From an uncultured Clostridia bacterium (GTDB taxonomy: Bacteria > Bacillota > Clostridia > Christensenellales > Borkfalkiaceae): a DNA stretch of 64,000 nt. Positions 61,901 through 64,000 of the stretch are shown here, piece by piece. Each line of letters opens with the position of its first letter. The first letter of the stretch is position 1. Where the stretch lies: contig CAKQME010000004.1 in assembly GCA_934254815.1 (NCBI GenBank), forward strand, positions 1 to 64,000, given 5' to 3'. The notes beneath the pieces were generated by a model. That model had not been told where the DNA came from, searched no databases, and saw only the letters and a program-made list of their open reading frames with translations. The translations under genes and the position numbers were made by a program.

Positions 61901-61909
61901 AGGTATAAT
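61881..61909 (+). promoter_or_regulatory. Possible internal promoter of the GH78 gene
   Basis: TTGATT (61881-61886), a 17-base spacer and TATAAT (61904-61909) overlap the 3' end of the preceding gene. The start would lie only about 2-3 bases before the ATG at 61919, giving a leaderless mRNA. The only ribosome-site-like sequence, AAAGG, is 16 bases from the ATG. Confidence 0.5.
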
Positions 61910-61918
61910 CATAACATT

Positions 61919-63976
61919 ATGAAGTGGATAAAATTCAATACCGAAAACGAAAATTCATTTAACGAATTTCTTGTAAAATTTCAATACGTCGGGGGAGAGG
62001 CGAAGCTGAGAATTTCTTCCGATTTCAGATATGCGGCGTATATCAACGGCGAGTTTGCCTCCAACGGGCAGTACGCCGATTTGCCTGATTATAAAAGCGT
62101 AAACGAAGCCGATATTTCGCGTTTGCTTAAAAAAGGCGAAAACGCTTTGAAAGTAGTCGCGTGGCATTCCGGGCAGGACTTTTTCGCTTGCAGAACTATG
62201 CCCGCATGCGTCGCGTTCGAAATTACGTCGAACGGCAAAACGCTCGTCTGTTCCGACGAAAACACGTTATGCCGTACCGCAGTCGGCTATAGGGCGGGCG
62301 GAGTCGTTACTTCTCAGATAGGTTACGGTTTCGGTTACGATTTCACCGACGAGGGAGAAGAATATAAAAACGCCGAAATTGCCGACGTCGATTTCCGTTT
62401 AGTCGAAAGACCTGTTAAAGATCTCGTTATATGCGACCCGTTTAAGGCGGAAGTCGTCGCTCAGGGCGCGTTCAGATTGCCCGAAGACGTCGGCGGCTTG
62501 ACGGCGGCGGGCATAATGCAACGCTCATGGCTTAAATCGCTCAGATTTTTCGAAATGACGGAACGGAACAGAACAGATTCGGCGTTATTAAACGAGAACT
62601 CGCCGCTTAACTTCAAAACGAACGACGGAGACGGTTTGTTTGTCGTCGTCGATTTAGGTCGCGAAACCGCGGGGCATCTCGAATTTTCCGTAGAAACAGA
62701 CGAAGATTGTAAAATGACGATCGGCTGGGGTGAACATCTGGTCGATTTAAGGGTAAGAACCGAAATCGACGGCAGAAATTTTGCGGCGGATTTTACTCTT
62801 AAAAAGGGCAAAAACAGATTTACCGATTATCTCAGGAGAATAGGTTGCCGTTATCTTTGCACGTTTGTCTACGCGAAAAGCGTAAAGATAGGCGAACTTA
62901 CGGTAAGAGAAGCTTCGTATCCGTTCAAAAAGCCGAAAAAAGATTTCGGAGATACATTTGTTAATAAAATATACGAAGTCGGCAGAAGAACGCTCGAACT
63001 CTGCGCTCACGAACACTATGAGGATTGCCCCTGGCGCGAGCAGGCTCTTTACGGTATGGATTCGCGCAATCAGATGTTGTTCGGTTACGGAGCTTTCGAA
63101 GAGTACGAATATCCGCGCGCGGCTATTAAACTCATGGCGGAAAGTATGCGTTCCGACGGGTTGTTGCAACTTTGCTCGCCGTCTGAAACGCCCATAACGA
63201 TACCGTCGTTTACGGCATACTGGCTCATCGCTATAGCCGAAAACGCCAAAGCCGATTATAACGCTGATTTCGTTGCGGAAATGCTTCCGTACGCGGAAAA
63301 ATCATTGCGCGCGTTTATGGATAATACCGATAAAAACGGCGTCGGCATTTTCGTTAAAACGCCGTTCTGGAATTTCCACGAGTGGTCTCAGGACTTGTTC
63401 GGCTGGACGATTTTCAGAGAAGAAGAATTGTCCCCTATGACCGATTGTAACCTTACGATGCTTGTTCGCCTTGCGGTTAAAGGTATCGTCGAACTTATGG
63501 AAAAGCAGGGTTATGACGGCGTAGAAGCGTATAAAAAATATTACGAAACGCTATCCGATATAATTCCGTCGTTTTTCGACGAAGAGAAAAAACTTTACGC
63601 CTCGTATATAAAAGACGGCGTAAAGAGCGGTTATCACGCATATACGCAGGCTCTTGCGCTTAATTCGGGCGTGGTTGAAGATAAGAATAAGGCTTACCTT
63701 TGCGAAGTCCTTAAACACCCCGACGGTAGAGTTGTAAATCTTACGTTTGCGGCTCTTCAGTTGAAATACGACGCGTTGATCGGTTGCGGAGAAAAGCAGT
63801 TCTGTTTAGACGAAATAAAGAACGTTTTCGGAAAAATGGTGTTGAACGGAGCCACTTCGTTTTACGAGACGGAATACGGCGAAGCCGATTTCAGCGACGC
63901 GGGTAGCCTGTGTCACGGCTGGTCGTCGGTAGTGTGTTACGTTTACGATAAATATTCTGAGAGTATAGCGGAGTAA
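61919..63976 (+). CDS. GH78 family glycoside hydrolase (alpha-L-rhamnosidase type)
   Basis: 685 residues, no signal peptide. Two N-terminal beta domains (1-320; 'RYAAYINGEFASNGQYAD' is the D-domain-like part) precede the alpha/alpha barrel. The active-site stretch 'HYEDCPWREQALYGMDSR' keeps the GH78 spacing: Asp369, Glu374 and Asp381 match Asp567, Glu572 and Asp579 of Bacillus RhaB. 'TSFYETEYGEADF' with 'SLCHGWSS' holds the second catalytic Glu. The DCPWREQ spelling differs from the common DCPQRDE, so it belongs to a side branch whose sugar may not be rhamnose. Cytoplasmic, last complete gene. Confidence 0.82.
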   Translation: MKWIKFNTENENSFNEFLVKFQYVGGEAKLRISSDFRYAAYINGEFASNGQYADLPDYKSVNEADISRLLKKGENALKVVAWHSGQDFFACRTMPACVAFEITSNGKTLVCSDENTLCRTAVGYRAGGVVTSQIGYGFGYDFTDEGEEYKNAEIADVDFRLVERPVKDLVICDPFKAEVVAQGAFRLPEDVGGLTAAGIMQRSWLKSLRFFEMTERNRTDSALLNENSPLNFKTNDGDGLFVVVDLGRETAGHLEFSVETDEDCKMTIGWGEHLVDLRVRTEIDGRNFAADFTLKKGKNRFTDYLRRIGCRYLCTFVYAKSVKIGELTVREASYPFKKPKKDFGDTFVNKIYEVGRRTLELCAHEHYEDCPWREQALYGMDSRNQMLFGYGAFEEYEYPRAAIKLMAESMRSDGLLQLCSPSETPITIPSFTAYWLIAIAENAKADYNADFVAEMLPYAEKSLRAFMDNTDKNGVGIFVKTPFWNFHEWSQDLFGWTIFREEELSPMTDCNLTMLVRLAVKGIVELMEKQGYDGVEAYKKYYETLSDIIPSFFDEEKKLYASYIKDGVKSGYHAYTQALALNSGVVEDKNKAYLCEVLKHPDGRVVNLTFAALQLKYDALIGCGEKQFCLDEIKNVFGKMVLNGATSFYETEYGEADFSDAGSLCHGWSSVVCYVYDKYSESIAE

Positions 63977-63986
63977 GATTGCCGAT

Positions 63987-64000
63987 ATGAAAATAATCGA
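63987..64000 (+). CDS. Possible start of a further gene, cut by the window end
   Basis: ATGAAAATAATC begins 10 bases after the GH78 stop codon, with GGAG 13 bases upstream. Only four codons are visible (M-K-I-I). The short gap fits a continuing operon. Nothing can be said of the product. Confidence 0.3.

Noticed and set aside
1..64000. CRISPR array, prophage, integrase or origin of replication
   Set aside because: No regularly spaced repeats, phage genes, integrase or DnaA-box cluster was seen; the only restriction-modification trace is the dead Mod gene.

Overview
The window looks like part of a chromosome from a Gram-positive, low-to-mid GC anaerobe, probably a gut-type member of the Clostridia. 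The reasons are strong AAGGAG/GGAGG ribosome binding sites, consensus sigma-A promoters, many Gram-positive lipoproteins, CUT1-type sugar importers with lipoprotein binding subunits, C-terminally anchored surface proteins, and no SusC/SusD or other outer-membrane genes. The genus cannot be read from the sequence.

Layout. 1-115: 3' end of a 5S rRNA gene and its terminator, so an rRNA operon ends at the left edge. 180-4280: a leftward operon of a small secreted protein and two almost identical leucine-rich-repeat lipoproteins, the product of a 1.64-kb tandem duplication. 4339-5744: two decayed genes facing each other, an alpha-L-rhamnosidase (GH78) and a DNA methyltransferase of the type III Mod kind. 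5850-8921: an AraC regulator divergent from a GH3 glycosidase, bracketed by two copies of the same bidirectional terminator. 8928-13804: an AraC regulator divergent from a tightly coupled operon of three Gfo/Idh/MocA oxidoreductase-family proteins and one AP-endonuclease-2-type TIM barrel. 13871-16687: a third AraC regulator and a GH5-like glycosidase, with a strong promoter placed to transcribe antisense through the regulator. 16776-31936: a surface and uptake cluster with a 43-residue peptide, two secreted proteins sharing a large C-terminal module, a GH127 enzyme, an ABC importer without ATPase, a 1,059-residue Ig-like surface protein and a DUF4838 lipoprotein. 31995-44654: an intracellular catabolic run of two amidohydrolases around a DUF4832 protein, a ROK kinase, a GmhA-like isomerase, an SGNH esterase, a GH67/DUF4838-like protein, an HpaI-type aldolase, a metallo-beta-lactamase-fold hydrolase, a D-2-hydroxyacid dehydrogenase, a CE4-type deacetylase and a phosphofructokinase. 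44848-55106: a second importer operon, again without ATPase, with a glycosidase-like lipoprotein and two membrane-anchored proteins built from a shared repeat module. 55175-63976: a ROK repressor divergent from a DUF4838 protein, an SASA-type esterase, an unassigned barrel protein and a GH78 enzyme.

Together this is a Gram-positive polysaccharide-utilisation region. Surface proteins and lipoproteins would bind or trim a glycan, the two importers bring in oligosaccharides, and cytoplasmic glycosidases (GH3, GH127, GH5-like, GH78), esterases and sugar-modifying enzymes finish the job. The GH127 and GH78 active-site residues point to a plant glycan with L-arabinofuranose and L-rhamnose (pectin or arabinogalactan-like); this is inference. 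The parts hardest to explain by known pathways are the oxidoreductase/AP2 operon, the amidohydrolase-DUF4832-amidohydrolase cassette, the shared surface modules, and a promoter class with GGGTG fixed just before the -10 box.
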